Below are positions 46,635 to 55,461 of a stretch of 64,000 nucleotides of DNA, piece after piece (position 1 is the first letter of the stretch; each line of letters opens with the position of its first letter). A model generated the notes under the pieces. That model had not been told where the DNA came from. It ran no database searches and was given only the letters and a program-made list of their open reading frames with translations. Position numbers and translations under genes: made by a program. Origin of the DNA: Lentisphaera araneosa HTCC2155. GTDB taxonomy: Bacteria; Verrucomicrobiota; Lentisphaeria; Lentisphaerales; Lentisphaeraceae. The stretch is from contig NZ_ABCK01000024.1 in NCBI RefSeq assembly GCF_000170755.1, positions 1-64,000 of the forward strand, in the 5' to 3' direction.

Positions 46635-47510
46635 ATGAAATTCAGTTATTTTGCAGTGCTTGTATTATTGTCATCTAGCTTACAAGCCAACCTAGTCGGT
46701 ACTAGACGAAATATTACAGTTATCAAAAAAGGGAATATAACTCAAGGATATAGTTTAGATTACCAACAAAGTATGTGGGTATCACACCAAGTAAAATTAG
46801 GAGAAAGAGGGCCTATTGTGAATAAGCTTCAAAATACAGATGGTTTTGGAAATATGATTTTAGATAGAGATCATTTTAGTCCATATTATACACAAAGTTT
46901 ATTAACAAGTATATTGTTAGGCTCGGAAGAGAAAAAGTTCAGTAGCGAAATCTCGTTATGCACACTAATGGATATTTCTCTTAAGAGAAACTGGATCAAT
47001 ATGGATGTGGCTTTGAGTCGGCAGGATAACACAAATCCAGTTTTTATAATTAATGGGGTGGTTTTTACTAGTAAAGTGAAATATGCATTTGATAAGGGAT
47101 TTCCGATACCGGCCGGGTTTTACAAAGTGATTTATTACCCAGACAGTAAACAGGCAATTGCTTTTGTGATGTCAAATAAGCCACTTGAGAAGGTTTTTAA
47201 AAACTATGCGGTTCCCATAGCTAGACTTGAAAAGTTAGTTGGCTATAAAATATTAGAGGAACTTGATGATAAGTACAAATCTCAGGTAGATAAACCATTA
47301 GTGGGAAAATTGTGGAACTCCGTAGAAAATAAGGATAGTCAAAGTTCTTATTTATTAATGAGTAACGTGCGGTCATACGGAAACAAGATTATGTTTTTAC
47401 GAAATGAAATGTTGAATAGTATGAGTAATTTACATATTATCCCTATACAGGAATTAAAGAAAAGTTTTGAGGGAAAATTTAAAGCATCGAGACTTCTAGA
47501 TTCGATATAA
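46635..47510 (+). CDS. Secreted hypothetical protein (291 aa)
   Basis: A clear Sec signal peptide at the start (FSYFAVLVLLSSSLQA, cut near residue 18). The mature protein is mixed alpha/beta and has no motif that I recognise; segments such as VFIINGVVFTSKVKYAFDK and AGFYKVIYYPDSKQAIAFVM suggest beta sheet. AAAAGGAC lies before ATG 46635. It precedes the sigma-factor cassette with a short coiled-coil gene in between, which makes a link to the kinase pathway possible but unproven. Confidence 0.65.
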   Translation: MKFSYFAVLVLLSSSLQANLVGTRRNITVIKKGNITQGYSLDYQQSMWVSHQVKLGERGPIVNKLQNTDGFGNMILDRDHFSPYYTQSLLTSILLGSEEKKFSSEISLCTLMDISLKRNWINMDVALSRQDNTNPVFIINGVVFTSKVKYAFDKGFPIPAGFYKVIYYPDSKQAIAFVMSNKPLEKVFKNYAVPIARLEKLVGYKILEELDDKYKSQVDKPLVGKLWNSVENKDSQSSYLLMSNVRSYGNKIMFLRNEMLNSMSNLHIIPIQELKKSFEGKFKASRLLDSI

Positions 47511-47535
47511 AAATAAGAATCGTAAAATAACGAAA

Positions 47536-47796
47536 TTGAGAGAACAATGGAAGAAAGAAGAAAAGATTGTAAGAAAAGCAGTGATCAAAAGTTATACACC
47601 GATTTTACAGAGATATAAAAATAGGTTAAGACCTCTCGAACAAGAACTTAGCCGTTTGATAACAAAAAATAAAGTCGATAAAAAAGCTATTGAATATAAA
47701 AAAGCTATTGAATATTCTAAATTACAACTAAAAGATTTTTACGAGAAAGTAGCTCATTATGATGTCACTAAGGCATTGAGAAATTTAAATAAATAA
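47536..47796 (+). CDS. Small charged coiled-coil protein (86 aa)
   Basis: Lys/Glu-rich helical peptide, possibly from TTG 47536; no good ribosome site is seen, so the start is uncertain. It contains a duplicated six-codon unit KKAIEY encoded by two 17-bp identical copies 18 bp apart (47681-47697, 47699-47715). It lies 6 bp before the sigma-factor gene on the same strand. Confidence 0.45.
   Translation: MREQWKKEEKIVRKAVIKSYTPILQRYKNRLRPLEQELSRLITKNKVDKKAIEYKKAIEYSKLQLKDFYEKVAHYDVTKALRNLNK
47681..47715 (+). repeat. Tandem 18-bp in-frame repeat
   Basis: Two copies of AAAAAGCTATTGAATAT, 18 bp apart, encode KKAIEY twice within the coiled-coil gene. A length change by one unit would keep the frame. 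Confidence 0.7.
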
Positions 47797-47802
47797 TTAC
47801 CT

Positions 47803-48384
47803 ATGGCTTTTACAACTAGAAAAACAATTATAGAGCAGATCAAGGCTGGCGATGATATAGCTTGGCAAGATTTTGAAAAGGCTTATCGGGGACTTATCAT
47901 TTTAAGAGGTCGAGATCGTTCTTTGGATAACAGTGAACTACCAGACCTTGTCCAAGATGTGATGCTATCATTATTTAAATATGAGTCGGTTTTTAAATAT
48001 GAGAGTAGTAAAGGACGTTTTCGAGATTACCTAAAACAAATCATTGACCGTGCCGCGTTTAAAATGATACGAAAACGCAGTAATGATCTCCGAAAAATCC
48101 AAGCAGTTAGTGACAGGATTAAGAGTATGGAGAATTATCATGATACCATGGAAAAAAAATGGGAAGACGAATGGCGTGCTGTAATTGTGGATGAGGCTTT
48201 AACAAAAGTAAGATCAGAAGTAAATGAAGCGACTTATGAAGCTTTTGTAATGTTGATGGTTGACGGCATAAGTGCTGAATTGGTAGCGGACTCTCTGGGG
48301 ATTAGTAAAGAATCTATTTATGTGGCGAAGCATAGAGTTTTAAAGCGATTGAAGTATGCAGTAATGAATTTGGAGGATACCTAA
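47803..48384 (+). CDS. ECF-type RNA polymerase sigma factor
   Basis: A 193-residue sigma-70 family factor with region 2 (~15-90; DFEKAYRGLIILRGRDRSL, LPDLVQDVMLSLFKYE, RFRDYLKQI) and region 4 (~135-185; EATYEAFVMLMVDGISAELV, LGISKESIYVAKHRVLKRL). Region 3 is absent, as in ECF factors. The stop overlaps by one base with the start of a 59-residue zinc-finger gene, itself overlapping the Ser/Thr kinase gene. That order is typical of kinase-linked ECF cassettes in planctomycete-type bacteria. It probably directs transcription of envelope genes in response to the kinase. Confidence 0.85.
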   Translation: MAFTTRKTIIEQIKAGDDIAWQDFEKAYRGLIILRGRDRSLDNSELPDLVQDVMLSLFKYESVFKYESSKGRFRDYLKQIIDRAAFKMIRKRSNDLRKIQAVSDRIKSMENYHDTMEKKWEDEWRAVIVDEALTKVRSEVNEATYEAFVMLMVDGISAELVADSLGISKESIYVAKHRVLKRLKYAVMNLEDT

Positions 48385-48563
48385 TGAAATGTCTTAATGA
48401 ATACCAACTTGAGAAAATCATCACTGATGAAAAAGGGCTGAAAATTTTATTATGGAAAAAGCATCTAAAAAATTGTTCCTCCTGTCTTGCAAGACTAAAG
48501 GAAATAAATGATAATATAGATTTTTCAAAATCGGTTAAATGGATGCACAGAGGGGAGCAGTAA
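48384..48563 (+). CDS. 59-residue zinc-finger protein, anti-sigma-like
   Basis: Read directly from the sequence: ATG 48384 overlaps the sigma-factor stop by one base and its TAA (48561-48563) overlaps the kinase ATG. The product begins MKCLNEYQLEKIITDEKG and contains KHLKNCSSCLARL, i.e. H-x3-C-x2-C, the metal site of zf-HC2 anti-sigma domains. No membrane segment is present, so it would be a soluble, minimal anti-sigma factor sitting between sigma factor and kinase. Its function is inferred from the motif and position. Confidence 0.75.
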   Translation: MKCLNEYQLEKIITDEKGLKILLWKKHLKNCSSCLARLKEINDNIDFSKSVKWMHRGEQ

Positions 48564-51500
48564 TGAGTGAGGTGAGTAAAGTTATTGGTAAATACGTTCT
48601 GAGAGAATGCTTGGGATCTGGTGCGATGGGTAGTGTTTGGTTAAGCTCACATCCTCGTCTTAATTTACCAGTAGCAGTAAAAGTTTTAAGTCGTTCACTT
48701 GCAAAAGAATCAACTGAGTACGTGGAGCGATTCATCGAAGAAGGAAGACTTGCGGCGGCGATTAATCACCCAAATGTTATACGTATTTACGATGCAGATC
48801 ACGACCAAGGTTATCACTATCTTGTTATGGAATATGTCGATGGTTGCGATGTCGAGAAAATGGCAGCAGTAAGGCAAGGGAATTGCTTAGAAATACTAGA
48901 AATCATTGAGATCGCGTTAAAGGTGTCTGAAGCATTGGAAGAGGCCCAAGAGCATAAAATCATTCATCGTGATATAAAGCCCGAAAATATTTTAGTAACT
49001 CAAAATGGTAAGATCAAACTTGCAGACCTAGGAATAGCTAAAAAAATAGGAAGTGATAGTTCCGTTACAGAAACAGGCTATTCCTTGGGTACCCCTTATT
49101 ATATGTCTCCTGAACAGGCTCTTAATGTAAAATCTATTGATCATAGAAGTGATATCTATTCACTGGGTGCAACTATGTATCATTTGCTTACAGGGGAAGT
49201 TCCCTATAAAGGAGATAGTCCTTTTGCGACAATGATGATGCATTCTCAAGAGTCTCTTGAGCATCCCCAAGCTCGCAAAGGTGATTTGCCCGATGAGGTA
49301 TGTGCGATCGTCTGCAAAATGATGGAGAAAAACCCCAATGATCGTTATCAATCTTATGAAGAACTAAGAACTGATTTAACTTTATGTAAGTTTAATAGCA
49401 GTGAACTCAGTGATTTGGTTTCAAATTATGGCTTTGATACCTTGGCAAAAATATCTATTCCTAAAAAGGCTGCGAAGAAAAAGGCTTTAAAAAAGGCCAC
49501 TCCTGTACCAGTAGTAAAAAAGGCTCAACGAATCTCGAAAGACATGAAAACCTTGTCTCCCAATGAATACATCATTGATTTTAATGATTCTGCAAAGCCA
49601 GTCATGCAAAAAGCTAAGGGTGGTGATGATCGTAAAGTAGCAGATCTGTCATCTACTCAAGCCTCACAGATGATTGTCCAGGATATCAAGAAAGAGCAAG
49701 ATACTATCCAGAAAAATAAATCTGCAGAAGCTAATAAACTCAAGAAAAAACCAAGAAAAAAATCCCCCAAAAATCTCACTCAACGATTAAGAATCAAAGA
49801 GCTTAAGAATCCCAAGCTTCGTTGGTACGAAAAAGCTATAGTTATCGGCTTTTGGTTATTAGGGCCATTATTGATTTTGGGATATTTCATGTTTTTTTCT
49901 AGTGAAGCACCAGCCGAGGATAGTGAATTAAGTTCTCGGGATACAACGGTTCCCGTACTTAAGCCAATTAGTACTAAATCCACGGTAATAAAGAAACCAC
50001 TTATACGTAAAAAACTCACAGTTGTAAAAGCTGAGGCGATTAAAAGAGTAACAGATAATAAGCTTACTTTAGAGGACTTAGTGAATAGTTGCAGTGATAA
50101 ATCAAAAGTCGTTATAGAAGGTGATACACTGACGATTAACGGCAATATAACCATTCAAGTAGATGGTCATTTAAAGAATAAATCTATTCGGGTTGCACGT
50201 GGTTTCAGGCCTATAATTAAAAGTAAAAAACCTCGCGGATTGATAATAGAAGGCGGGGCAATTTCCGTTTATTATGCCTCACAAGTCAGAATGGAATCGG
50301 TTATTTTATCAAAGGTTAAGCTTGGTAAGTGGTCACGTTATTATCGCTACCCTTATAGTTCTAAATGGGAATTTAAAGATTGTCTATTTTACCAAACTAA
50401 TCTCGGTATTAAAACGACTGATTACGGCTACAAATATCAAGATTGTGTATTTGTGGAATCCAATTTTTCAGCTTCTCGTACTGTGAGTAGTGAAAAGCAA
50501 TATCAGGATCAGTGGAACGTAGTAGATAATTGCATTTTTTATAAGTGTGTACTCTCTCCTCAATTTCTATTTTCGACTAAAGACTGCTCTCTACTTGATT
50601 GTACTCTGAATAAAGCCAGTAGCGCATATACCCTAAAAGAGGGTTTGGTAGTACCCCTGTTGACTGCAGAGCCAAAAACTGTAGACGAATTAAATCAAGC
50701 GGTTAATAATCCTTTAATGAGATTTGTTTTTAATTCGTCTAGTACTTATACAGGTTCTGTTTTAGCAGCTAGCAATGAAACAAGAATTCTAGAAGTAGAA
50801 AGAGCTATGAAATCCTTAAAATCAAAAATGGTGATCTCTTTAAAATCAAAGAAAGCATTTGTGATGTCGGCCCCAAAAAATGCCCCTAAGGAAGATTTAA
50901 ATCAATATGTAGATGAGCATTTAGGATTTGTAGGGCATAAACACAGCGATAACAAATATAACTTTAATATTGTAGAAGGTACGAAACGTACAAAATTGAA
51001 CTTATGGGTAGATCCGATTAATGGGAGTGCTTGTCGAGGTTGGGTTTATTTAATTAGTCCTGAAGGCAGAAAAACTCATTTATTAACTTGGTCGCCGCAA
51101 TTACTTAAAAATCTCAGATTAAAAACACCGGTAAGATCCTTTCTTGATTTAAAGCCTATAGAAATAGATATATCACCTTACATCAGTCTGACAGGTGAGT
51201 ATACGGTTGAATTTAAGCAATTGTTTTATAATCGACACCTTCCTTATACACCAAAGGAAGAAAACCATACTGCTAATGTCGATGGATTAATCATTTATAG
51301 AGCAGAATTAAAAGATCATTGGAGCTCGTATAAAGGGGACTTGAAGGAACACCAAAAAGGAGCTTTTTATCACGAAGGTAAGTTAATTAAAATGTTTAAA
51401 GAAGCCTTGACGTGGGAAGAAGCGGATAAAAAATCTAGGGCAATGGGCGGTAAACTTTATTGTGTTGATACAAGTGATGAGCATTGGATTCTACGTCACC

Positions 51501-53551
51501 AATATAATGGACAGAGTTTTTGGGTGGGAGCCAAGGAAACCGATTCTAAACTGGAGTATGTCAATGGTGAAAGTGGCTACGATTATGTGAGTACACACTT
51601 TAAGCCTAATACAGGTCTGCCATATGTGGCCTTAGAGAGAAGAAAGAGTCGATCTTACTCAGGCGGGACAAAAATAATGGATTATTATTTTTATCCAAAG
51701 AATCATAAAGTAAATCAGTTTTTATGTGAATGGGGAGGCAAGCCTTATAGAGAGTTACAAAATACAAAAACTGCATCTAAAAAGTATACTGGTGTTCTAT
51801 TTGATAAATCTTATAGTTTGGAAATTTTCAAAGATGAAATTATTCAAAATTACAAAGGTACACAAAGTACATATGCTCTTGATAAAATTACTAAGTCAGG
51901 GGATTTAATAATCATTGAATGGCTTGAAGGTGTTCAGCGAAAAACAATTATTGACCTAAAAAATGAAGGCTATGCTTCTGTAAGTTACTATGAAAAGGGT
52001 ATTAGAAAATGGCAAACCACTTTAGTTAAGAAAGGGAGTATAAAATCATACTCTAATGATTATCATAAAAACTTTATTGGCACATGGGAAATTTTGAGTA
52101 GTGGAGGAAGGGGCAGCTCCTGGCAGCCAGGGAAAAAATTCATCATAAACACTGACTTAACGACTAATTATAAAGGCGTGTTTCGCACTAATTACAGTGG
52201 AGTAGTGAAACCAGGGACTAATGCTTTGAGCGTAACACACGGTAAATATACAGATGTCTTTCAGTACCCATACACCCCATCAAAACAGCTTTATACATTA
52301 TCCGATGGACGTGAACTTTATTTAAAGAAAGTTAGCGATGGTAAAGATTGGGCAAAAATTAAAATTTCTGGAAAAGGTTACTCATTAAACACTTTGAAAA
52401 ATGGGGAGAATGCGTGGTTAAATAGAACATATAAATGGTTGGATATACCAAGTCAATTTGAAGGTCTGGATTTCGCGAAAAAATATGGTGGAGCGAACTG
52501 TACTATCAATATCACATGTGAAGAAAGTGGGTATATTTATTTACTAGGGAAGCCAAATGACTCTTACGAAGAGACCGGTTATGTCGTGGGTTATTCAGAT
52601 AGGAAAGGGACTAAAATGCCTATGACAAAACGTTATCTCAAAAAAGATCAAAAATTAGTTTTACAAACGAAGGGCTGGAGTGATGGAGTTCTTATTTTAC
52701 CACAAACTGAAAGTACACAATCAAACAGTGTTTATGAGATGTTAGTAACATTAAAAACAAGCGATGTTAAAAATGCAGGTACTGATGATATCGACATATA
52801 TGTACAGATTAATAATGATCCTAGGTTTAAATATAAACTTGATAATCCTGGATTTAATGATCTCGAAAGAAATTCAGTTAATCTTTTTGAGAAAATCAGA
52901 TGTAGTATTGAGTCAATAGATAAAATAAAAACGATTTCTATTGGCACTAATAAAGGTAATGATGCGTGGCTCTTTGAAGCAGCTATTTTTCAGTTTTTTA
53001 AAGATGGATTAAAATCCAGGCCAATTAAGTTTCAGAAATCACTGTGGTTTTCTACAGAGAAACAGGATATTAACGAACTTCGGGCTGTAAATAAATATGA
53101 TTTTAAAATAACGGACCCAATTAAGCTCAATATGAATGATTTAAGCAGTACTTATATATGGAAACTACCTAGTACAGTATGGGCAGGAGAGAGGCATTAT
53201 AATAATATTCATAAATTCAAAATCACTGCTGAAGTCAATAAGCCCAGACTGACTTATTATATCAACTCAGCTACTTACTCATCTACAAATGGTATAGTCA
53301 TTTTGAAAACCCCTCAAAATAAAAACATCATTATATCCAAGTGGGATTCATCAATTCGTAATATTAAAATCAACTGTGTAAATGCGTATAGTCCGACTCG
53401 AAAAGAGGGTACAAAAGTTGATGTTGACTTATCTCTTTATTTAACTGATCTTGGTGAGTATAGCCTTCAATTCTTATACAAAAGTGGCAAAGCCGCCGCC
53501 GCAATTTATGATGCTGAAATAAAATCTATGCCTAAAATATCAGTTAAGTAA
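48563..53551 (+). CDS. Membrane Ser/Thr protein kinase with lectin-like extracellular region
   Basis: A 1662-residue Hanks-type kinase. Kinase domain ~10-270: LGSGAMGSVW loop, VAVKVL lysine, IIHRDIKPEN catalytic loop, LADLG (DLG instead of DFG) and SPEQA. A Lys/Ala-rich linker leads to one membrane segment (~420-443, AIVIGFWLLGPLLILGYFMF). Outside follow a parallel beta-helix-like part (~500-700), a C-type-lectin-like domain (~940-1060; TWEEADKKSRAMGGKLYC, FWVGAKE, FLCEWGG) and beta-rich repeats. The start is ATG 48563, overlapping the zinc-finger stop; an upstream opening at 48539 would add 8 residues. The TAA lies two bases before the IS630 left end. It likely senses an envelope ligand and controls the ECF factor. 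Confidence 0.88.
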   Translation: MSEVSKVIGKYVLRECLGSGAMGSVWLSSHPRLNLPVAVKVLSRSLAKESTEYVERFIEEGRLAAAINHPNVIRIYDADHDQGYHYLVMEYVDGCDVEKMAAVRQGNCLEILEIIEIALKVSEALEEAQEHKIIHRDIKPENILVTQNGKIKLADLGIAKKIGSDSSVTETGYSLGTPYYMSPEQALNVKSIDHRSDIYSLGATMYHLLTGEVPYKGDSPFATMMMHSQESLEHPQARKGDLPDEVCAIVCKMMEKNPNDRYQSYEELRTDLTLCKFNSSELSDLVSNYGFDTLAKISIPKKAAKKKALKKATPVPVVKKAQRISKDMKTLSPNEYIIDFNDSAKPVMQKAKGGDDRKVADLSSTQASQMIVQDIKKEQDTIQKNKSAEANKLKKKPRKKSPKNLTQRLRIKELKNPKLRWYEKAIVIGFWLLGPLLILGYFMFFSSEAPAEDSELSSRDTTVPVLKPISTKSTVIKKPLIRKKLTVVKAEAIKRVTDNKLTLEDLVNSCSDKSKVVIEGDTLTINGNITIQVDGHLKNKSIRVARGFRPIIKSKKPRGLIIEGGAISVYYASQVRMESVILSKVKLGKWSRYYRYPYSSKWEFKDCLFYQTNLGIKTTDYGYKYQDCVFVESNFSASRTVSSEKQYQDQWNVVDNCIFYKCVLSPQFLFSTKDCSLLDCTLNKASSAYTLKEGLVVPLLTAEPKTVDELNQAVNNPLMRFVFNSSSTYTGSVLAASNETRILEVERAMKSLKSKMVISLKSKKAFVMSAPKNAPKEDLNQYVDEHLGFVGHKHSDNKYNFNIVEGTKRTKLNLWVDPINGSACRGWVYLISPEGRKTHLLTWSPQLLKNLRLKTPVRSFLDLKPIEIDISPYISLTGEYTVEFKQLFYNRHLPYTPKEENHTANVDGLIIYRAELKDHWSSYKGDLKEHQKGAFYHEGKLIKMFKEALTWEEADKKSRAMGGKLYCVDTSDEHWILRHQYNGQSFWVGAKETDSKLEYVNGESGYDYVSTHFKPNTGLPYVALERRKSRSYSGGTKIMDYYFYPKNHKVNQFLCEWGGKPYRELQNTKTASKKYTGVLFDKSYSLEIFKDEIIQNYKGTQSTYALDKITKSGDLIIIEWLEGVQRKTIIDLKNEGYASVSYYEKGIRKWQTTLVKKGSIKSYSNDYHKNFIGTWEILSSGGRGSSWQPGKKFIINTDLTTNYKGVFRTNYSGVVKPGTNALSVTHGKYTDVFQYPYTPSKQLYTLSDGRELYLKKVSDGKDWAKIKISGKGYSLNTLKNGENAWLNRTYKWLDIPSQFEGLDFAKKYGGANCTINITCEESGYIYLLGKPNDSYEETGYVVGYSDRKGTKMPMTKRYLKKDQKLVLQTKGWSDGVLILPQTESTQSNSVYEMLVTLKTSDVKNAGTDDIDIYVQINNDPRFKYKLDNPGFNDLERNSVNLFEKIRCSIESIDKIKTISIGTNKGNDAWLFEAAIFQFFKDGLKSRPIKFQKSLWFSTEKQDINELRAVNKYDFKITDPIKLNMNDLSSTYIWKLPSTVWAGERHYNNIHKFKITAEVNKPRLTYYINSATYSSTNGIVILKTPQNKNIIISKWDSSIRNIKINCVNAYSPTRKEGTKVDVDLSLYLTDLGEYSLQFLYKSGKAAAAIYDAEIKSMPKISVK

Positions 53552-53553
53552 AT

Positions 53554-53572
53554 ACGCATAAATTTTCAAATA
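53554..53572 (+). repeat. IS630 left inverted repeat
   Basis: 19 bp, 16 of them matching the right end. Confidence 0.8.
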
Positions 53573-53618
53573 ATAAAAAGCTTTTTGATCAGGGTGTGCT
53601 ATTGTAAAAATAAACATC

Positions 53619-54663
53619 ATGAAACTTAATATAAAACTAACTGACAAAGAGAAGGCTGCGTTGCACCAAGCAAAATTGCAAAAGGATATTCCTGACGAAA
53701 GAGTCACTATGATTCTGTTGGCTGGAGAAGGTATGAAAGCAGACCAAATAGCTCCAATTGTAGGAACTAATGCGCAAACTGTTCGTCGGCACCTCAAATC
53801 CTATATCTTAGACTCAATTGAGGGTCTAAGTCGTGCATTTTCAGCAGGACGCCCCAGTAAAAGAAATGAGCAACTTATCCCTTTTCTTACAAAGATACTC
53901 AAGGAAGATCCTAGTGAATATGGCTATCAAAAATCTACTTGGGATAGTCCTATGATTATAGAACTCTTTCATAAAGACAAAAACGAAACGGTGAGTCATG
54001 ATACAGTTTCCCGAGCTATGAAAGATATGGGCTACTCGTACAAAAAGCCACAAAAATCTCCGAGCATAAAAGCGCCATCAAAAAAAGAAAAAACAAAGGT
54101 TATTGGGGATGCTATCTCCTTTATAAAGAAAAAGATGGAAAACGAAGAACTTGAAGTTTTCTGCTTAGATGAAAGCCATTTCACCAACGAACCTTATCTG
54201 ATTCGTGGGTATTTTAAAAAAGGGAGAGAAAATAAAAATTCCGACTCCTGCGAAACGCGAAACAAAAAGCCTATTTGGTGCATTGAATCTGAAAAATGGA
54301 GATTTCTTTTGGAAGAGCTCTGATCGTGGAAATTCAAAAACATTCATTCAGTTTTTACATCAATTACGTGCTCATTCGAAAAAGCCCATGATCGTCATTG
54401 TTGACAATGCAACTATTCATAAATCAAAAAAAGTAAAGGCTTTTTTGGGAAAATACCCTGATGTTATATTAATTTTTCTTCCTCCATATTCTCCTGAGTA
54501 TAACCCAGTCGAAATCATCTGGAGAATATTAAAATGCCATGTCGTTGGAGCACGTCAAATATGCGGTGGTATAAAAGAAGTCTTAAGCAGAATCCGCAAG
54601 AAAACACGACAGTGGAGTTTTGGTTTTGAGAACTTAAATGTTGGTGCAGGCATATGGAAATGA
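53619..54663 (+). CDS. IS630-family transposase in two frames
   Basis: The first frame (53619-54323) gives the N-terminal helix-turn-helix part (IAPIVGTNAQTVRRHLKS) and the first catalytic Asp (CLDESHF). The second frame (open from GTG 54205 to TGA 54663) gives the second Asp (VIVDNATIHKS) and the Glu (YSPEYNPVEIIWRILK). Together they make a full DDE enzyme of ~340 residues. The change of frame is +1, and the switch region around 54208-54235 contains TTTTAAAAAAGGGAG, a slippery run. Some IS630 elements use programmed frameshifting; decay by an indel is the alternative. Confidence 0.8.
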
Positions 54664-54664
54664 A

Positions 54665-54683
54665 TATTTGAATAATTTTGCGT
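54665..54683 (-). repeat. IS630 right inverted repeat
   Basis: 19 bp, complementary to the left end at 16 positions; TA follows at 54684-54685. Confidence 0.8.
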
Positions 54684-54788
54684 TAATACTTATTTAATGA
54701 CCCGAAGATCTCTGATTCTCATAACAAAACTACTTTAGGTAACGTAGTCAGTGAATTCTTTGAGAAACCCAAAGAAGTTAAGAAACAG

Positions 54789-55292
54789 ATGACAATTAGT
54801 TATGAAATTGAATATGCAGATAAAGACCTGAAGAAAAGACAGTTAGAAAATCTTATAGAGAAACGAAATTATTTGGTTGACCACTTAATACAGGACTGGG
54901 ATGGAGATTGCGAAGGATCATTTAAAGAAGTATTAGATAAGCTTACTCAATCTCATGAAGAAGCTCGTGTTGAACTTAAAGATATCCAGGAAAAACTTAA
55001 GGGTTTGAGTGAGCTTATGACAGTAAATATGACGGCTTTAAAAGATCCTGTTACTCAAGTTCGCATGATGAATCCCAATTTTAATGCCTTATATGAATTA
55101 GCCATAAGTCGTTCCAAGGAATGGATTAGTTTGAATGAAGCGGGTAAATATATTTTAAAAACAACGGGTGTGTGTTTTACGAAATCTCAGTTTCGAGATG
55201 GTTTTAAAAAGCTTAGTGATTATATGAATAATTCAGAGTTTCTAGAGCTGAATACTGTGGATGAATTAATTTGTTTTCGTATTAAAAAATGA
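54789..55292 (+). CDS. Hypothetical helical protein, probably 5'-truncated by the IS
   Basis: From ATG 54789 it encodes 167 residues, largely coiled coil at first (DKDLKKRQLENLIEKRNYLVD, EEARVELKDIQEKLKGL) with a C-terminal part SLNEAGKYILKTTGVCFTKSQFRDGFKKL that resembles a helix-turn-helix. The frame stays open upstream to 54687, right at the IS edge, and reads as plausible protein (GNVVSEFFEKPKEVKKQ) without any start codon or ribosome site. I infer that the original gene began farther left and lost its 5' part when the IS arrived. I do not recognise the family. Confidence 0.55.
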   Translation: MTISYEIEYADKDLKKRQLENLIEKRNYLVDHLIQDWDGDCEGSFKEVLDKLTQSHEEARVELKDIQEKLKGLSELMTVNMTALKDPVTQVRMMNPNFNALYELAISRSKEWISLNEAGKYILKTTGVCFTKSQFRDGFKKLSDYMNNSEFLELNTVDELICFRIKK

Positions 55293-55428
55293 ATCCAGAA
55301 TAATTTATTGATCATCATTATCTGAGATATACTCAGCTGCCTGAAAAAGATATAGCCGTACGCATTTCGTATAGTTATTGGTTGTATTTCATAGGTTTAG
55401 AAATGATTTTAAACTAAGTATTATGATA

Positions 55429-55444
55429 AGACATATTTTGTCCT
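55429..55444 (+). repeat. TGTCCT hairpin, copy 5
   Basis: AAGACA-(TATTT)-TGTCCT with a GACA/TGTC stem, 18 bp before the HNH gene. Together with the related sequence at 56583-56600 it brackets that gene. Confidence 0.4.
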
Positions 55445-55461
55445 GGCTTTGAGGATATTGT

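Larger units (their letters stand above)
53554..54683 (+). mobile_element. IS630-family insertion sequence (~1.13 kb)
   Basis: Terminal inverted repeats of 19 bp match at 16 positions: ACGCATAAATTTTCAAATA at 53554-53572 and, as reverse complement, ACGCAAAATTATTCAAATA at 54665-54683. TA dinucleotides lie at both edges (53553-53554 and 54684-54685), as expected for IS630 elements, which duplicate TA; the exact border is uncertain by one base. Inside lies one transposase in two overlapping frames. The element sits just after the kinase stop and directly before an open frame that has no start at its left edge. Confidence 0.85.

Noticed and set aside
48539-48562. Longer start for the Ser/Thr kinase
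   Set aside because: It would overlap the zinc-finger gene by 25 bp; ATG 48563 overlaps its stop exactly as in the sigma/zinc-finger junction and starts the normal kinase N-terminus.
53554-54683. Composite transposon carrying the HNH gene
   Set aside because: Only one IS copy is present; no second IS630 end was found near 57 kb.
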